The notes beneath the pieces were generated by a model that worked only from the letters and a program-made list of their open reading frames with translations, was not told the DNA's origin and made no database searches. This document shows positions 16,113-25,598 of a DNA stretch of 64,000 bases, in pieces (the first letter of the stretch is position 1; each line of letters begins with the position of its first letter). Source of the stretch: Pandoraea oxalativorans (lineage in GTDB: Bacteria > Pseudomonadota > Gammaproteobacteria > Burkholderiales > Burkholderiaceae); NCBI RefSeq assembly GCF_000972785.3, contig NZ_CP011253.3, positions 2,666,001-2,730,000 of the forward strand. The letters run 5' to 3'. The position numbers were made by a program, and so were the translations under genes.

Positions 16113-17179
16113 GTTGCCTCCTGAAAGGGGACCGCCTGAGCTTCCGGAGCGGAGGTCTTGGCGGTTTCTATCGCTTTCGGGCCGATGGCGCGCGCAGCGG
16201 TGTTCGCTGTCGCGACGGGAATCGTCTCCGCGAAATGACACGTCACCCAGTGGCGCGGCGCAATCTCCCGCGCGACCGGTTTTTCTTCACGACACCGCGC
16301 CGCCGCATGTGGGCAACGCGGATGAAACGGGCATCCCGAGGGGGGATTCATCGGCGAGGGAATCTCGCCCGCGACCGCCTGATCTGCGCTGCCACCGCGC
16401 GCATCGACGGACGCAATCAGCGCTTGTGTGTACGGATGACGCGCGCCTCGCATGAGCGTCGCGGTATCGGCGACTTCCATGAATTCGCCGAGGTACAGCA
16501 CCCCGATGCGCTGGCTCATGTACGCTACGACCGCCAGGTCGTGCGAGATCAGCAGATAGGTGAGATCGAGCGTGTCCTGCAGGTCCTTGAGCAGGTTCAG
16601 AATCTGCGCCTGAATGGACACGTCGAGTGCGGAAACCGGTTCGTCCAGGATCATGCAGCGCGGGCTGAGGCTGAGCGCGCGGGCAATCGCCACGCGCTGA
16701 CGTTGTCCACCCGAGAGCTCATGCGGGAACTTGCGCGCTGCGCCGCCCGGCAGCCCGACGAGTCGCAGGAGTTCGTCGACGCGTCGGGCGCGACCGGCCT
16801 CGTCGAGCGTGCGATGAATACGCAACGGCTCATCGATAATCCGACCGACCCGCATGCGCGGATTCAGCGCGCTGTACGGGTCTTGCAAGACGGGTTGCAG
16901 CACACGATGGAAGTGTTCGCGCGCCTGTGCGCTCAGTTGCCGGATGTCCTGCCCGTCGACCCTGACCTCACCACTCGTTGCCGGTTCGGCCAGCATCAAC
17001 ATCTTGGCGATCGTGCTCTTGCCGGACCCGGACTCGCCCACCAACCCGAAGGTCGCGCCAGGGTCCACGTCAAAGGTCACGCCAGCCACGGCATGCAGCG
17101 GTCGGGCGCGCCCCAGCAGCCCGCGGCGTACATCGTAGGTTTTTCGAAGATTGCGCACGCAAAGATACGGTTGAGACAT
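16109..17179 (-). CDS. Dipeptide/oligopeptide-type ABC transporter ATPase (DppF/OppF-like)
   Basis: The 356-residue ATPase starts MSQPYLCVRNLRKTYDVRRG after a ggaggtgg ribosome site. It has Walker A (GESGSGKSTIAK), the signature LSGGQRQRVAIARAL, Walker B (MILDEPVSALDV) and the C-terminal oligo_HPY region with CPFHPRCPHA, typical of the F-type subunit. It energises import of the substrate caught by the binding proteins. Its start overlaps the stop of the D-type ATPase gene, and its stop overlaps the next gene start. Confidence 0.93.
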   Translation of the reverse strand: MSQPYLCVRNLRKTYDVRRGLLGRARPLHAVAGVTFDVDPGATFGLVGESGSGKSTIAKMLMLAEPATSGEVRVDGQDIRQLSAQAREHFHRVLQPVLQDPYSALNPRMRVGRIIDEPLRIHRTLDEAGRARRVDELLRLVGLPGGAARKFPHELSGGQRQRVAIARALSLSPRCMILDEPVSALDVSIQAQILNLLKDLQDTLDLTYLLISHDLAVVAYMSQRIGVLYLGEFMEVADTATLMRGARHPYTQALIASVDARGGSADQAVAGEIPSPMNPPSGCPFHPRCPHAAARCREEKPVAREIAPRHWVTCHFAETIPVATANTAARAIGPKAIETAKTSAPEAQAVPFQEAT

Positions 17180-18261
17180 CACGCCACCTCCCTGCGCGCG
17201 CGGGCTGCACGGTTCACTGCGGTCTCGGCGTCCGCCTCGGCAGTCGCGTCGCCGGTCGCGTGACTGCCCGGTGCGGACGGTTGTGTCCACATCTGCATCG
17301 TCTGCCAGCAGGCGCTGCGGCGCGCCCCACCCTGCCACTCGAACCAATCCGGATACTGATCGCGGCATTGCTGCGTCGCGAGCGCACACCGTGGCGCGAA
17401 GCGGCAACCCTGAGGCCATTCGGTGAGTCCCGGCTGCTGCCCCGGAATCGCTTCGAGACGCTTCTCGTAGCGACCCAGCGAAGGCACGGCCCGCAGCAAG
17501 CCTGCGGTGTACGGATGCGCCGGGCGGGCGAACACGTCGGCAATTGGCCCCGATTCGACAATGCGACCGCCGTACATGATCGCGACGTCGTCACAGAACT
17601 GCGATGCCAGATGCAGATCGTGCGTGACGAAGATCAACGCCATGTTGCGCTGCTGCTGAAGCTCGCGCAGGAGCTTGAGAATCTGAAGCTGCACGGTGAC
17701 GTCGAGTGCGGTCGTCGGTTCGTCGCAAATGAGCAATTCCGGTGAGAGCGCAATGTTGATGGCGATCGATACGCGCTGACGCATGCCGCCGCTGAACTGA
17801 AACGGGTAGCTGTCCAGACGCTCAAGCGCAGCGGGAATCTTCACGCGTTCCAGCACATCGACACACAGACGACGCAGTTCGGCTTTGTCGCGAATGCCCC
17901 GATGTACGCGGAAGATCTCGGCAACCTGGTCGCCGATGGTCGGCAGCGGGTTGAGCGACGTCATGGCATCCTGCAGAATCATGCCGATCTCGCGGCCGCG
18001 AATTTTTGCCATTTCCGCATGCGAAAGCCGGGTGAGATCGCGTCCCTTGTAGCGCACCTCTCCCTGTACGACCCGCCCGTTCGACGGCAATAATCCGAGC
18101 AGCGTATTGCACGTCATGCTCTTGCCCGAGCCGGACTCGCCGACCAGCGCCAGCGAGCGCCCTGCTTCGACGCGCAGGCTCACGTTATCCACCGCAGTGA
18201 CGACACCCTGCTTGCCGCGCAGCATCGTCGTCAGATTCTTCGCTTCGAGGAGTACGGTCAT
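17179..18261 (-). CDS. Dipeptide/oligopeptide-type ABC transporter ATPase (DppD/OppD-like)
   Basis: The 360-residue ATPase starts MTVLLEAKNLTTMLRGKQGV and has Walker A (GESGSGKSMTCN), signature FSGGMRQRVSIAINIA, Walker B (LLICDEPTTALDV) and a C-terminal GCRFAPRCALA segment as in D-type subunits. It would pair with the F-type ATPase on the inner face of the membrane. It overlaps both neighbours by 1-4 bases. The substrate class of this family includes peptides but also nickel, sugars and aromatic acids, so peptide transport should not be assumed. Confidence 0.93.
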   Translation of the reverse strand: MTVLLEAKNLTTMLRGKQGVVTAVDNVSLRVEAGRSLALVGESGSGKSMTCNTLLGLLPSNGRVVQGEVRYKGRDLTRLSHAEMAKIRGREIGMILQDAMTSLNPLPTIGDQVAEIFRVHRGIRDKAELRRLCVDVLERVKIPAALERLDSYPFQFSGGMRQRVSIAINIALSPELLICDEPTTALDVTVQLQILKLLRELQQQRNMALIFVTHDLHLASQFCDDVAIMYGGRIVESGPIADVFARPAHPYTAGLLRAVPSLGRYEKRLEAIPGQQPGLTEWPQGCRFAPRCALATQQCRDQYPDWFEWQGGARRSACWQTMQMWTQPSAPGSHATGDATAEADAETAVNRAARARREVA

Positions 18262-19160
18262 TACCACCCCCTCGACATCGTCGGACTTAGCCGGTCGCGC
18301 AACGCGTCGCCGAGCTGGTTCGCGAGCAGCACGGTCACCATCAGGACCATGCCGGGAATGCCGCAGATCCACCATGCGGTTTCCAGGTAGCCCCGGCCAT
18401 CGGCGATCATGGCGCCCCACGACGGCGTTGGCGGCTGAACGCCCAGGCCCAGGAACGAGAGCGTCGCCTCAAGAATGATGATGGTGCCGATGTCGAGCGT
18501 GGCGAGCACGATGAAGGTATTGACCACGTTCGGCACGATGTGCGCAAACATCACGCGAAAACGCGATGCCCCGGCGAGTTTGGCCAGCAGCACGAAGTCG
18601 CGCGAGCGCAACGACAACGCTTCGGCGCGGGTCACGCGGGCGAAACGCGCCCAGTTAGCGAGACTCAGCACGATCACCAGATTGAAGACGCTGAAGCCGA
18701 TGGCACCGACGAGCACCAGCGCGAGAATCACCGCCGGTAAAGCCAGTTGGATGTCGGCAATACGCATCGCGACGGCGTCGACCCGTCCGCCGAGATAGCC
18801 CGCCGCAATGCCGAACAGGCTGCCGAAGATGCCCGCGATCAGCACGGCACAAAACGCCACGTACAGCGAGATCTGCGAGCCCCAGATCACACGCGACAGC
18901 AGGTCTCGGCCCAACTGATCGGTGCCGAACCAGTGAGCGGCCGACGGCGGCTTGAGGATATCGCTCAGCGAAATTGCGTTCGGGTCGTAGGGGGCGAGCC
19001 ATTGCGGCACCAGCGCAACGGCGATCAGCGCCAGCGCCAATGCCATGCACACCCAAAGCTGAACGTCGCGCCAGAGCCGGCGACGCGCACGTGCCTGCGG
19101 CACCGGCACACTGACCTCGGCCGGGCGTTGCTGCAGGTCCTGGGGAGTGACCTCATGCAT
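18261..19160 (-). CDS. ABC transporter permease (DppC-like)
   Basis: This 299-residue inner-membrane protein has an N-terminal cytoplasmic tail, a first membrane segment (about 32-52), a periplasmic loop with HWFGTDQLGRDLLSRVIWGS (the OppC N-terminal hallmark), and the binding-protein-dependent transport domain with the EAA-like loop EALSLRSRDFVLLAKLAGAS. It forms the channel with a DppB-like partner, which here is split by an IS. It overlaps the end of that gene by 8 bases. Confidence 0.92.
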   Translation of the reverse strand: MHEVTPQDLQQRPAEVSVPVPQARARRRLWRDVQLWVCMALALALIAVALVPQWLAPYDPNAISLSDILKPPSAAHWFGTDQLGRDLLSRVIWGSQISLYVAFCAVLIAGIFGSLFGIAAGYLGGRVDAVAMRIADIQLALPAVILALVLVGAIGFSVFNLVIVLSLANWARFARVTRAEALSLRSRDFVLLAKLAGASRFRVMFAHIVPNVVNTFIVLATLDIGTIIILEATLSFLGLGVQPPTPSWGAMIADGRGYLETAWWICGIPGMVLMVTVLLANQLGDALRDRLSPTMSRGW

Positions 19161-19669
19161 AGCGAATCCTAGGATCGACGTAGGCGTAGAGCACGTCTAC
19201 TGCCAGGTTGAGCAAGGTGAAGATCAGCGCACCGACGGTGACGGCGGCTTGCACGACCGTGTAGTCGAGATTGGAGATCGAATCGAGAATCAGTCGGCCG
19301 ATGCCCGGCCACGAGAAGATGAATTCGACCGACACCGCACCGCCCATCAGAATGCCGAACTGCAACGCCGTGAACGTAATCATCGGCAGCAGCGCATTGC
19401 GCAGCGCGTGACGAAAGACAATGGTGCGCTCGGGCACGCCCTTGATACGTGCAAACTTGATGTATTCCGTGTCGAGCACTTCCGACATACTCGAGCGCGT
19501 CAGGCGCATGATCCCCGCCGCCGAATACCAGCCCAGCGCCACGGCGGGCATGACGAGATGTGAGAACGTGCCGTAGCCGTTCGTCGGAAACCACGACAGC
19601 TCAATGGAAAACAGGCGGATGAAGAGCAGGCTGAACAGGAATGGCGGTGCGGCCTGCCCGAGGACGGCA

Positions 19670-19677
19670 AAAAGTTT
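19670..19677. repeat. Target-site duplication, left copy (aaaagttt)
   Basis: The 8 bases directly precede the IS and recur at 20985-20992 after it. ISL3-family elements make 8-base duplications. Confidence 0.88.
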
Positions 19678-20984
19678 GGTTCATTGAGCATTACCGGGGA
19701 AGGCGGCGCGGATTTTGAGGAAGAAGTATTCCTGGTCTCGGTAGCCGTAGGCGCGCCGCTTAATGACCTTGATAGTGTTGTTAATGCCCTCAACGATGCT
19801 GGTGTTTAGACGATGTCGGCATCTGGCCAGGATGCCATGCAGATAGCCTTTCAGACGCTGAGCGAAGGTGTTCAAGGGGGCTATTCCGCTTTGCTCGGCC
19901 TGCTCGCACCAGTGGTGCCAGGCTTGTTTTGCCCAGGCAGGTCTTCGGTAGAACCAGAGCCGCTTGAGTTCGTCCCTCAGGACATAGACCGTCAGCAGCG
20001 GCTGGTTGGCTTGCAGCAATTCGTCGAGCCGGACGGCCTGCTGCCGGTCTAGCTTGTCGCGGTTGCGCAATAACAGCCAGCGGCTCGATTTGATGACCCG
20101 GCGCGCGGGACGGTCCTGGCGCAGTTGGTTGGCCTGATCCACGCGCACCCGATCAATGACCTCTCGTCCGTACTTGGCCACGACATGGAACAAGTCATAG
20201 ACGATCTCCGCCCGTGGGCAGTGGGCCTGGATTTCTAACTCGTAGGCCGTAGTCATGTCGATGGCTACGGCCTTGATGCGTTGGGCGACCCCACGCGGCA
20301 ATTGCTCGAAGAACGCCCGAGCCGTCTCGCGTGAGCGTCCTGGGCCGATCCACAGCACCTGCCTGCTGATCGGATCGACGACTACCGTCGCGTACCGATG
20401 CCCTTTATGCAGGGCGAACTCGTCCATCGCTAAATACTCGATCCTGGACCAATCCGGTTCGCGCACTGACGCTCGGAGCCGGGCCTTGTCCAGCGTCTTG
20501 ACGGTATGCCAACCCAGCTCGAAGAACCTCGCCACCGCCTGCACGTTGCTCGATTGCAGCAATTGGCTGCAGGCCGCCGCAAGCCGATCCGTCACCCGCT
20601 GGTAGCGACCCAGCCAAGTAAGCCGCTCCAGGCGCGGGCCACCGCATTGCTCACACAACAAGCGCCGGCGTGGAACATGAAGAACAACCCGGTACTCAAA
20701 TAACGGCAGATCTCGCACCCGGCGCACCGTGGTCTCATGGACCTGGCGACATCGTGCGCCGCACTGCTCGCACAGCATCACCTTGGCGGTTGGCTTCAAA
20801 TAGATCGACAGCGTGCGCCCTGTGCCCTCGGGCCACTCCACGCGTTCGACGGCATAGCCCTGCCAGCCTCCCAGCGACTCCAGCAGCTTGCGATCCAGCA
20901 TCTCCACGCACTCCTGATGGCAAATTCCTGCCATCAAGAGTACGAAAACTTGTCAAATCCCTCCACGCTATTGCGCGATGAACC
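19678..20984 (-). mobile_element. ISL3-family insertion sequence (1307 bp)
   Basis: The ends start GGTTCAT on both sides and form an imperfect inverted repeat, flanked by the duplication aaaagttt. GG ends and an 8-base duplication are hallmarks of the ISL3 family, and the single gene encodes an ISL3-type transposase. The stop codon of that gene lies inside the left inverted repeat. The element looks complete. Confidence 0.93.
19681..20937 (-). CDS. ISL3-family transposase
   Basis: The 418-residue protein has an N-terminal zinc-ribbon-like segment (CEQCGARC and LLCEQCGG), a helix-turn-helix region around residues 130-165, and a DDE core with MDEFALHKGHRYATVVVDP, AIDMTTAYELEI and SIVEGINNTIKVIKRRAYGY. 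These are the features of ISL3 transposases, and length is normal. The start could also be the Met at 20901 (MLDRKLLESLGG). It appears intact. Confidence 0.95.
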   Translation of the reverse strand: MMAGICHQECVEMLDRKLLESLGGWQGYAVERVEWPEGTGRTLSIYLKPTAKVMLCEQCGARCRQVHETTVRRVRDLPLFEYRVVLHVPRRRLLCEQCGGPRLERLTWLGRYQRVTDRLAAACSQLLQSSNVQAVARFFELGWHTVKTLDKARLRASVREPDWSRIEYLAMDEFALHKGHRYATVVVDPISRQVLWIGPGRSRETARAFFEQLPRGVAQRIKAVAIDMTTAYELEIQAHCPRAEIVYDLFHVVAKYGREVIDRVRVDQANQLRQDRPARRVIKSSRWLLLRNRDKLDRQQAVRLDELLQANQPLLTVYVLRDELKRLWFYRRPAWAKQAWHHWCEQAEQSGIAPLNTFAQRLKGYLHGILARCRHRLNTSIVEGINNTIKVIKRRAYGYRDQEYFFLKIRAAFPGNAQ

Positions 20985-20992
20985 AAAAGTTT
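20985..20992. repeat. Target-site duplication, right copy (aaaagttt)
   Basis: Second copy of the 8-base duplication, in the permease codons for AKL. Confidence 0.88.
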
Positions 20993-21381
20993 GGCGCACT
21001 GATCGATCGCGCCACCGCGACGTACCGCGGCAATGGCCCCGAGCGGCACCCCGACCAGAATGCCCAGTCCGAGCGCGGAGGTGGTGAGCAGCAACGTCGG
21101 GCCAAGCGCGCCAAGTACCACGTCGAGCGCCGGGCGGGAGAACCGGTACGAAATGCCGAGTTGCCCCTGCAGCAGATGCCAGAGATAGCTACCGTACTGC
21201 AAGGCCACCGGGCGATCCAGCCCCATTTCGTGACGCAGCAGCGCGCGGTCGGCTTCAGTGGCTTCGGGCGGGAGCATCAGGTGCGTCGGATCGCCGATCA
21301 GCCGCACGATCAGGAAGATCACCAGCGTGACGAGCAACACCGTGATCAGCGACTGCGCCACGCGACGCGTGAGATAGCGAA

Positions 21382-23151
21382 TCATGCGTGTGCGCCTCCA
21401 TCGGCGGTCGCGCTGGTGGACTCGTCGTCGCCCTGGAGATTGCGCGTGGCGCGATCGCGCAGTTCCAGCTTGCGGATCTTTTGACTGCCGGTCAGCGGCC
21501 AGACATCGATGAACTCCACGTAGCGCGGCACTTTGTAACTGGCGATGTGCTCGCGACAATACTGTTGCAAGGCAAAGGGCGAGATATCGGCCCCTTCCTG
21601 CCGTTCGATGTACGCGTACCCCACCTCGCCAAGGCGCGCATCGGGCACGCCCACCACAACGGCCTGCCGCACCCCCGGATAGGTCTTGAGGAACACTTCG
21701 ATTTCCTGCGTCGCGACGTTGAACCCGCCTGGCTTGATCATCTCCTTTACCCGACCCCGATACGTCAGATAACCATCGCTGTCGAGCTCGCCGAGGTCGC
21801 CTGTGAGCAGCCACCCGTCGGCGTCGATGGCTTTGCGGTCTTCATCCTGCATGCGGTAGTAGCCCTTCATGACCACGTAACCGGAAATGCAAATCTGGCC
21901 GATCGAACCGGCGGGCAGTTCCTTGCCGGTTTCGATGTCGGTAATGCGCACTTTCACCCCGCGCACCGGGCGTCCGTTCGTGCGCGAGCGCTTTTCGTAC
22001 GGATCGTCCCAGCGCGTGCGAACGACCGCATTGGACGTCTCGGACATGCCATACGCGCTCACCAGTTCAGGCACGCCCAGCGTGCGGCTGACCCATTCGA
22101 AAGACGCCGTGGGCAGCGGTGCGCCGGTGCCGGTGCGCAAACTCGACAGGTCGTAGTTGCCGATATCGGGGAACGCCTTGAGGTCCTGCACGATGGTGTC
22201 GACGAAGAAGCTGACCGTGATGCGCTCGCGCGCAACGAGTTCGCAGAAGAGTTGCGGCGAGAAGTGATCGGCGATGACCATGGCCGCGCCGGAAAGCGCC
22301 ATCGCCAGCGTGTAGAACGTGCCCGTTGCGGTGAACAGGGGCACACACGAGAGGTAGCGGTCTTGTGCGCTCAGCCGCAGACACTGCGCCGCGTAGTGGT
22401 TATTGGCGAGCAATGCGCCGTGGCGGACCATCGCGCCCTTCGGGAACGAGGTCGTCCCCGAGGTGTAGAGAATCTGGGCGACATCGTCGGCCTTCACCTT
22501 TGCAAAGCGGCGCTCCAGCGTCCCGTCGTCCAACCGGCTCTTTCCGTGTGCTTCGACAGCATGAAAGCTCTCCATGCCAGTATGCAGGGTGCGTTCATCC
22601 GGCAGCGCGATGACACGGCGCAGGGCCGGCATGCGCTCGCACTGCCACGCGCCACGCCGCTGTGTGGTCCAGTCGGGCACGAGCTGCGCGAGAATGTCGA
22701 AGTAACGCACGCCCCGCCCCGATGCGCCGCCTCGCTCCTGAACGATAAGCGTGGTGGCCTCCGACTGGCTGAGTACATATGCCACGTCGCTGTCGCGAAA
22801 CCGGGTGTTCACAGGGACGAGCACCGCGCCGATGAGGGGCACGGCCCAGCGAGCGATCAGCCACTCCGTGCTGTCGGACATCCACAAGGCCACGTTTTCG
22901 CCGGGCCCGACACCCAGCGACATCAGGCCGCGCGCGAATGCATGAATGCGCTGCACGAGCTGGCCGAAGGTCAGGCGCGTGTCGCCATGGACCACAGCCT
23001 CGCGCTCGCCATGCGCTTGGGCGATCCATGTCAGCGCGCTCGCGAACGTCTCATGCGTCCAGTCGATCGCGTCGACCCGCGCGGCCGCCACCGCCGAGGC
23101 GGTATGCGCCGGAGGTGGGGCACTGTCCTGTCGTTTCATGTTCGGATTCAT
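21382..23151 (-). CDS. AMP-forming acyl-CoA synthetase/ligase
   Basis: The 589-residue enzyme has the AMP-binding motif ILYTSGTTSFPKGAMVRHGA (P-loop), YGMSETSNAVV, the adenylate motif WLLTGDLGELDSDGYLTYRGR and the C-terminal lysine segment near SQKIRKLELRD. It should activate a carboxylic acid to its CoA ester with ATP, as the entry step of the pathway encoded downstream. It lies between the solute-binding protein gene and the permease gene and overlaps the latter by 4 bases, which ties uptake to activation. The substrate is unknown; the family covers fatty, aromatic and alicyclic acids. The start could also be the Met at 23139. Confidence 0.92.
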   Translation of the reverse strand: MNPNMKRQDSAPPPAHTASAVAAARVDAIDWTHETFASALTWIAQAHGEREAVVHGDTRLTFGQLVQRIHAFARGLMSLGVGPGENVALWMSDSTEWLIARWAVPLIGAVLVPVNTRFRDSDVAYVLSQSEATTLIVQERGGASGRGVRYFDILAQLVPDWTTQRRGAWQCERMPALRRVIALPDERTLHTGMESFHAVEAHGKSRLDDGTLERRFAKVKADDVAQILYTSGTTSFPKGAMVRHGALLANNHYAAQCLRLSAQDRYLSCVPLFTATGTFYTLAMALSGAAMVIADHFSPQLFCELVARERITVSFFVDTIVQDLKAFPDIGNYDLSSLRTGTGAPLPTASFEWVSRTLGVPELVSAYGMSETSNAVVRTRWDDPYEKRSRTNGRPVRGVKVRITDIETGKELPAGSIGQICISGYVVMKGYYRMQDEDRKAIDADGWLLTGDLGELDSDGYLTYRGRVKEMIKPGGFNVATQEIEVFLKTYPGVRQAVVVGVPDARLGEVGYAYIERQEGADISPFALQQYCREHIASYKVPRYVEFIDVWPLTGSQKIRKLELRDRATRNLQGDDESTSATADGGAHA

Positions 23152-23197
23152 CGGTTCGGTTCTACTCTCGTTGCCTGAGTTCTCGACATCACGAAGG

Positions 23198-24763
23198 TCA
23201 CTTCCAGCTCAGGCTGCGCAGGTTGTAATACCCGCTGCCGTGCTGCGGCTCCCAATTGAGCTTCACGTCCTGTGCGAAGGTGTAATAAAGCTCGGTGATC
23301 AGCACGGCATGGCCGTCGTCGTGCAACAGGCGGCCAATCTTTTTGAAGATCTCGTCGCGTTGTTCGCGCGAGGTCGCTGCGTCGCCCTGTGCCACGAGTT
23401 TCTCGACTTCCGGGTTGAAGTAATCCGACCACGTGCCGTCCTTCGTTGCGGCGCCGCTGATCGGATGGACCGGGTCGTAGATGGCATTGGAGAACTGCAT
23501 CATCGTCATCGGGCCGCCCTTGTGGGTGTTGTTCAGGCGACTCCACGCGGCGTAATCGATGACCTTCACATTCGTCTTCACGCCGACGGCCGACCAGTAC
23601 GCCGCGATCACCTCACAGAGTTCCTTCGGGTTGTCTGTCGGGCACAGCAGGTCGGTTGTAAAGCCGTTCGGATAGCCGCCTTGCGCCAGCAATTTCTTCG
23701 CCTGCGCGGGATCGTACGGATACGGCTTGAGCGTGCGGTCGACGCCGTACGGATAGCTGGACGAGACATACGAGGACATCTGAGCGCCCACGCCATGCAA
23801 CGCCTGTCCGATGATCGCCTTGGTATCGAGCGCGTAGTTCAGTGCAAGGCGCACCTCGCGCTTCGAGAGCGGCGTGCCCGGCACGTTGGAGTACAGCCGC
23901 ACGGCGAGCGGACTGCCCACGGGAACCGACTTGACGGTGAGGCCGGCGTTGGCCTTCAGGCGCGCTACGTCGACGCTCGGTACATAGTCGATTGCATCGA
24001 CCTCACCGTTGAGCAGCGCATTGATGCGGCTACTCGCCTCGGGAATGACCTTGAAGACAAGCCGCTTGATGCCCGGTTTCGCGCCCCAGTAGCCGTCGGA
24101 ACGCTCGAGCGTCACCGATTGCCCGCTCTTCTGTTCGACGAACTTGTACGGGCCGGAACCGACCGGCGCGCGTGCGAACGCCTCGGGCGACGCGAGTCCT
24201 TCGGTGTAGGCCTTCGGCACCAGCAGCAGATAACCTGCGATCTTGTTGAGAAACGCCCCGTCCTGTCGTTTCAGATGAAACACGACGGTCGTGTCGTTCG
24301 GCGCATCCACGCGGTCGACGAGGTTCGCGAAGTATGGCCGCCGCGTGCTCTTCGTTTCCGGCGCGACGATGCGCTCAAGCGAATACTTCACATCCCTGGC
24401 CGTGAGCTTCGCGCCGTTGTGAAATTTGACGTCGCTGCGCAGCGTGAACGTGTACTGAAGGCCGTCGGGCGCGATCTTCACGCCGGTGGCCACACTGGGC
24501 TTCAGGTTGCCGTCGATGTCGAACGCGTACAGCGAGTCGAACAACTGCCAGCCGTAGCGCTGAGAATCGCCCGTAGCGGCGACCTGAGCGTCGAGGTTAT
24601 TGATATCTTTGCCGACGGCGAACACTACCGTGTCGCGGTCGAGGGCGGGCTTCCCGCCAATGGCGTGTGCCGCTGTCGACGTCAGAAGCGCCGCGCACAG
24701 CGCGATACCCAACCCGATCCACGCCACCTTGCGTGACCCTGCATGCAATGCCCGTGTGTGCAT
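23198..24763 (-). CDS. ABC transporter solute-binding protein (DppA/family 5)
   Basis: The 521-residue protein starts MHTRALHAGSRKVAWIGLGI after a ggaga site and has a signal peptide ending near AHA (about residue 35). The mature part has family 5 features: VFAVGKDINNLDAQVAATGD, YTFTLRSDVKFHNGAKLTARD and KREVRLALNYALDTKAIIGQ. It binds the substrate in the periplasm and hands it to the DppBC-like permeases. It is closely similar in layout to the frameshifted protein at 27936-29526, so the region once had two binding proteins for one transporter. Confidence 0.93.
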   Translation of the reverse strand: MHTRALHAGSRKVAWIGLGIALCAALLTSTAAHAIGGKPALDRDTVVFAVGKDINNLDAQVAATGDSQRYGWQLFDSLYAFDIDGNLKPSVATGVKIAPDGLQYTFTLRSDVKFHNGAKLTARDVKYSLERIVAPETKSTRRPYFANLVDRVDAPNDTTVVFHLKRQDGAFLNKIAGYLLLVPKAYTEGLASPEAFARAPVGSGPYKFVEQKSGQSVTLERSDGYWGAKPGIKRLVFKVIPEASSRINALLNGEVDAIDYVPSVDVARLKANAGLTVKSVPVGSPLAVRLYSNVPGTPLSKREVRLALNYALDTKAIIGQALHGVGAQMSSYVSSSYPYGVDRTLKPYPYDPAQAKKLLAQGGYPNGFTTDLLCPTDNPKELCEVIAAYWSAVGVKTNVKVIDYAAWSRLNNTHKGGPMTMMQFSNAIYDPVHPISGAATKDGTWSDYFNPEVEKLVAQGDAATSREQRDEIFKKIGRLLHDDGHAVLITELYYTFAQDVKLNWEPQHGSGYYNLRSLSWK

Positions 24764-24824
24764 TGAATTCTCCGAAGAAGAGCGATGAACGAAGCGATAC
24801 CCGGTTGACAACAATCAACTGAGG

Positions 24825-25598
24825 TTAGCGCAACGTTTCCGGCCCGCCCTTGACATAGATGATCTGCCCCGAAACGAACGACGCGTCTTCGCTGCAAAGG
24901 AAAGCGACGACATTGGCGATGTCACGAGGAACACCGACGCGGCCGAGCGGAATGCTCTTGGCGCGCTGCCGTTTGTATTCTTCGGGATCGATGCCACGAC
25001 GCTCCGCCGTCTGACGCGTCATTTCGGTGTCGACGAACCCCGGCGCTACCGCGTTGACGTTGATGTTGAAGGGGCCCAGCTCGATGGCGGCGGTGCGTGT
25101 GAAGGCTTGTAACCCCGCCTTGGCCGACGAGTAGTTCGCCTGCCCGCGATTGCCGAGTGCCGATGTGGAAGAGAGATTGACGATCTTGCCGCTGCGTTGT
25201 TCGACCATGTGTCGCTGCGCGGCGCGCGTGCACAGAAAAGTGCCGCGCAAATGGACGTTCATGACGCGATCCCAGTCGTCCACAGACATCTTGAACAGCA
25301 GATTGTCTCGTGTGACGCCTGCGTTGTTCACGAGGACGTCCAGTCCGCCGAGTTGCGCGATCACCTGCGCGAAGAGCGTTTCGACTTGCGCCTCATCCGT
25401 GACGTCGCAGCCGAAGCCGACGGCGTCATGCCCGCCGTCGCGCTTCAGCGCTTCGGCGGCGGATTGCGCAGCGTCTGCCGAGATATCGCAGATCGCCACG
25501 CGCGCACCCTCCTGCGCGAACCGTTCGGCCGTTGCGTAGCCGATGCCACGCGCGCCGCCCGTCACTAGAACCACCTTTCCCTGGAAGCGATTGCTCAT
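24825..25598 (-). CDS. SDR family oxidoreductase (FabG/acetoacetyl-CoA reductase-like)
   Basis: The 257-residue protein has the Rossmann motif TGGARGIGYAT (about 13-23), NNAGVTRDN, the catalytic Ser in NLSSTSALGNRG and the YSSAK pair, all as in beta-ketoacyl reductases. It probably acts as a 3-hydroxyacyl-CoA dehydrogenase or ketoreductase in the pathway. It is the first gene of the minus-strand operon, with the promoter expected in the AT-rich stretch upstream. A 61-base gap separates it from the solute-binding protein gene. Confidence 0.9.
   Translation of the reverse strand: MSNRFQGKVVLVTGGARGIGYATAERFAQEGARVAICDISADAAQSAAEALKRDGGHDAVGFGCDVTDEAQVETLFAQVIAQLGGLDVLVNNAGVTRDNLLFKMSVDDWDRVMNVHLRGTFLCTRAAQRHMVEQRSGKIVNLSSTSALGNRGQANYSSAKAGLQAFTRTAAIELGPFNINVNAVAPGFVDTEMTRQTAERRGIDPEEYKRQRAKSIPLGRVGVPRDIANVVAFLCSEDASFVSGQIIYVKGGPETLR

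Larger units (their letters stand above)
19153..21385 (-). pseudogene. ABC transporter permease (DppB-like), split by an IS
   Basis: The 5' part (21385-20985) encodes MIRYLTRRVAQSLITVLLVT, the periplasmic loop and the second membrane segment. The 3' part (19669-19153) encodes the rest, including the EAA-like loop SEVLDTEYIKFARIKGVPER. Removing the IS and one 8-base duplicate gives 918 bases, a continuous 305-residue frame with junction IDQCAKLFAVLGQAAP. The original gene was complete. With the IS in place the transporter lacks one of its two channel subunits. The IS lies in the same direction as the operon, so downstream genes might still be read from it. Confidence 0.92.

Noticed and set aside
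2118..21385. Composite transposon formed by the IS elements
   Set aside because: The elements belong to three different families with different ends, and each has its own target duplication, so they inserted independently.
21388..23178. A 596-codon plus-strand open frame opposite the acyl-CoA ligase
   Set aside because: It is a GC-rich shadow of a well-recognised gene, with His/Arg-rich text and no motif.
22946..24736. A 596-codon plus-strand open frame opposite the solute-binding protein
   Set aside because: Shadow of the binding-protein and ligase genes; no domain is visible.
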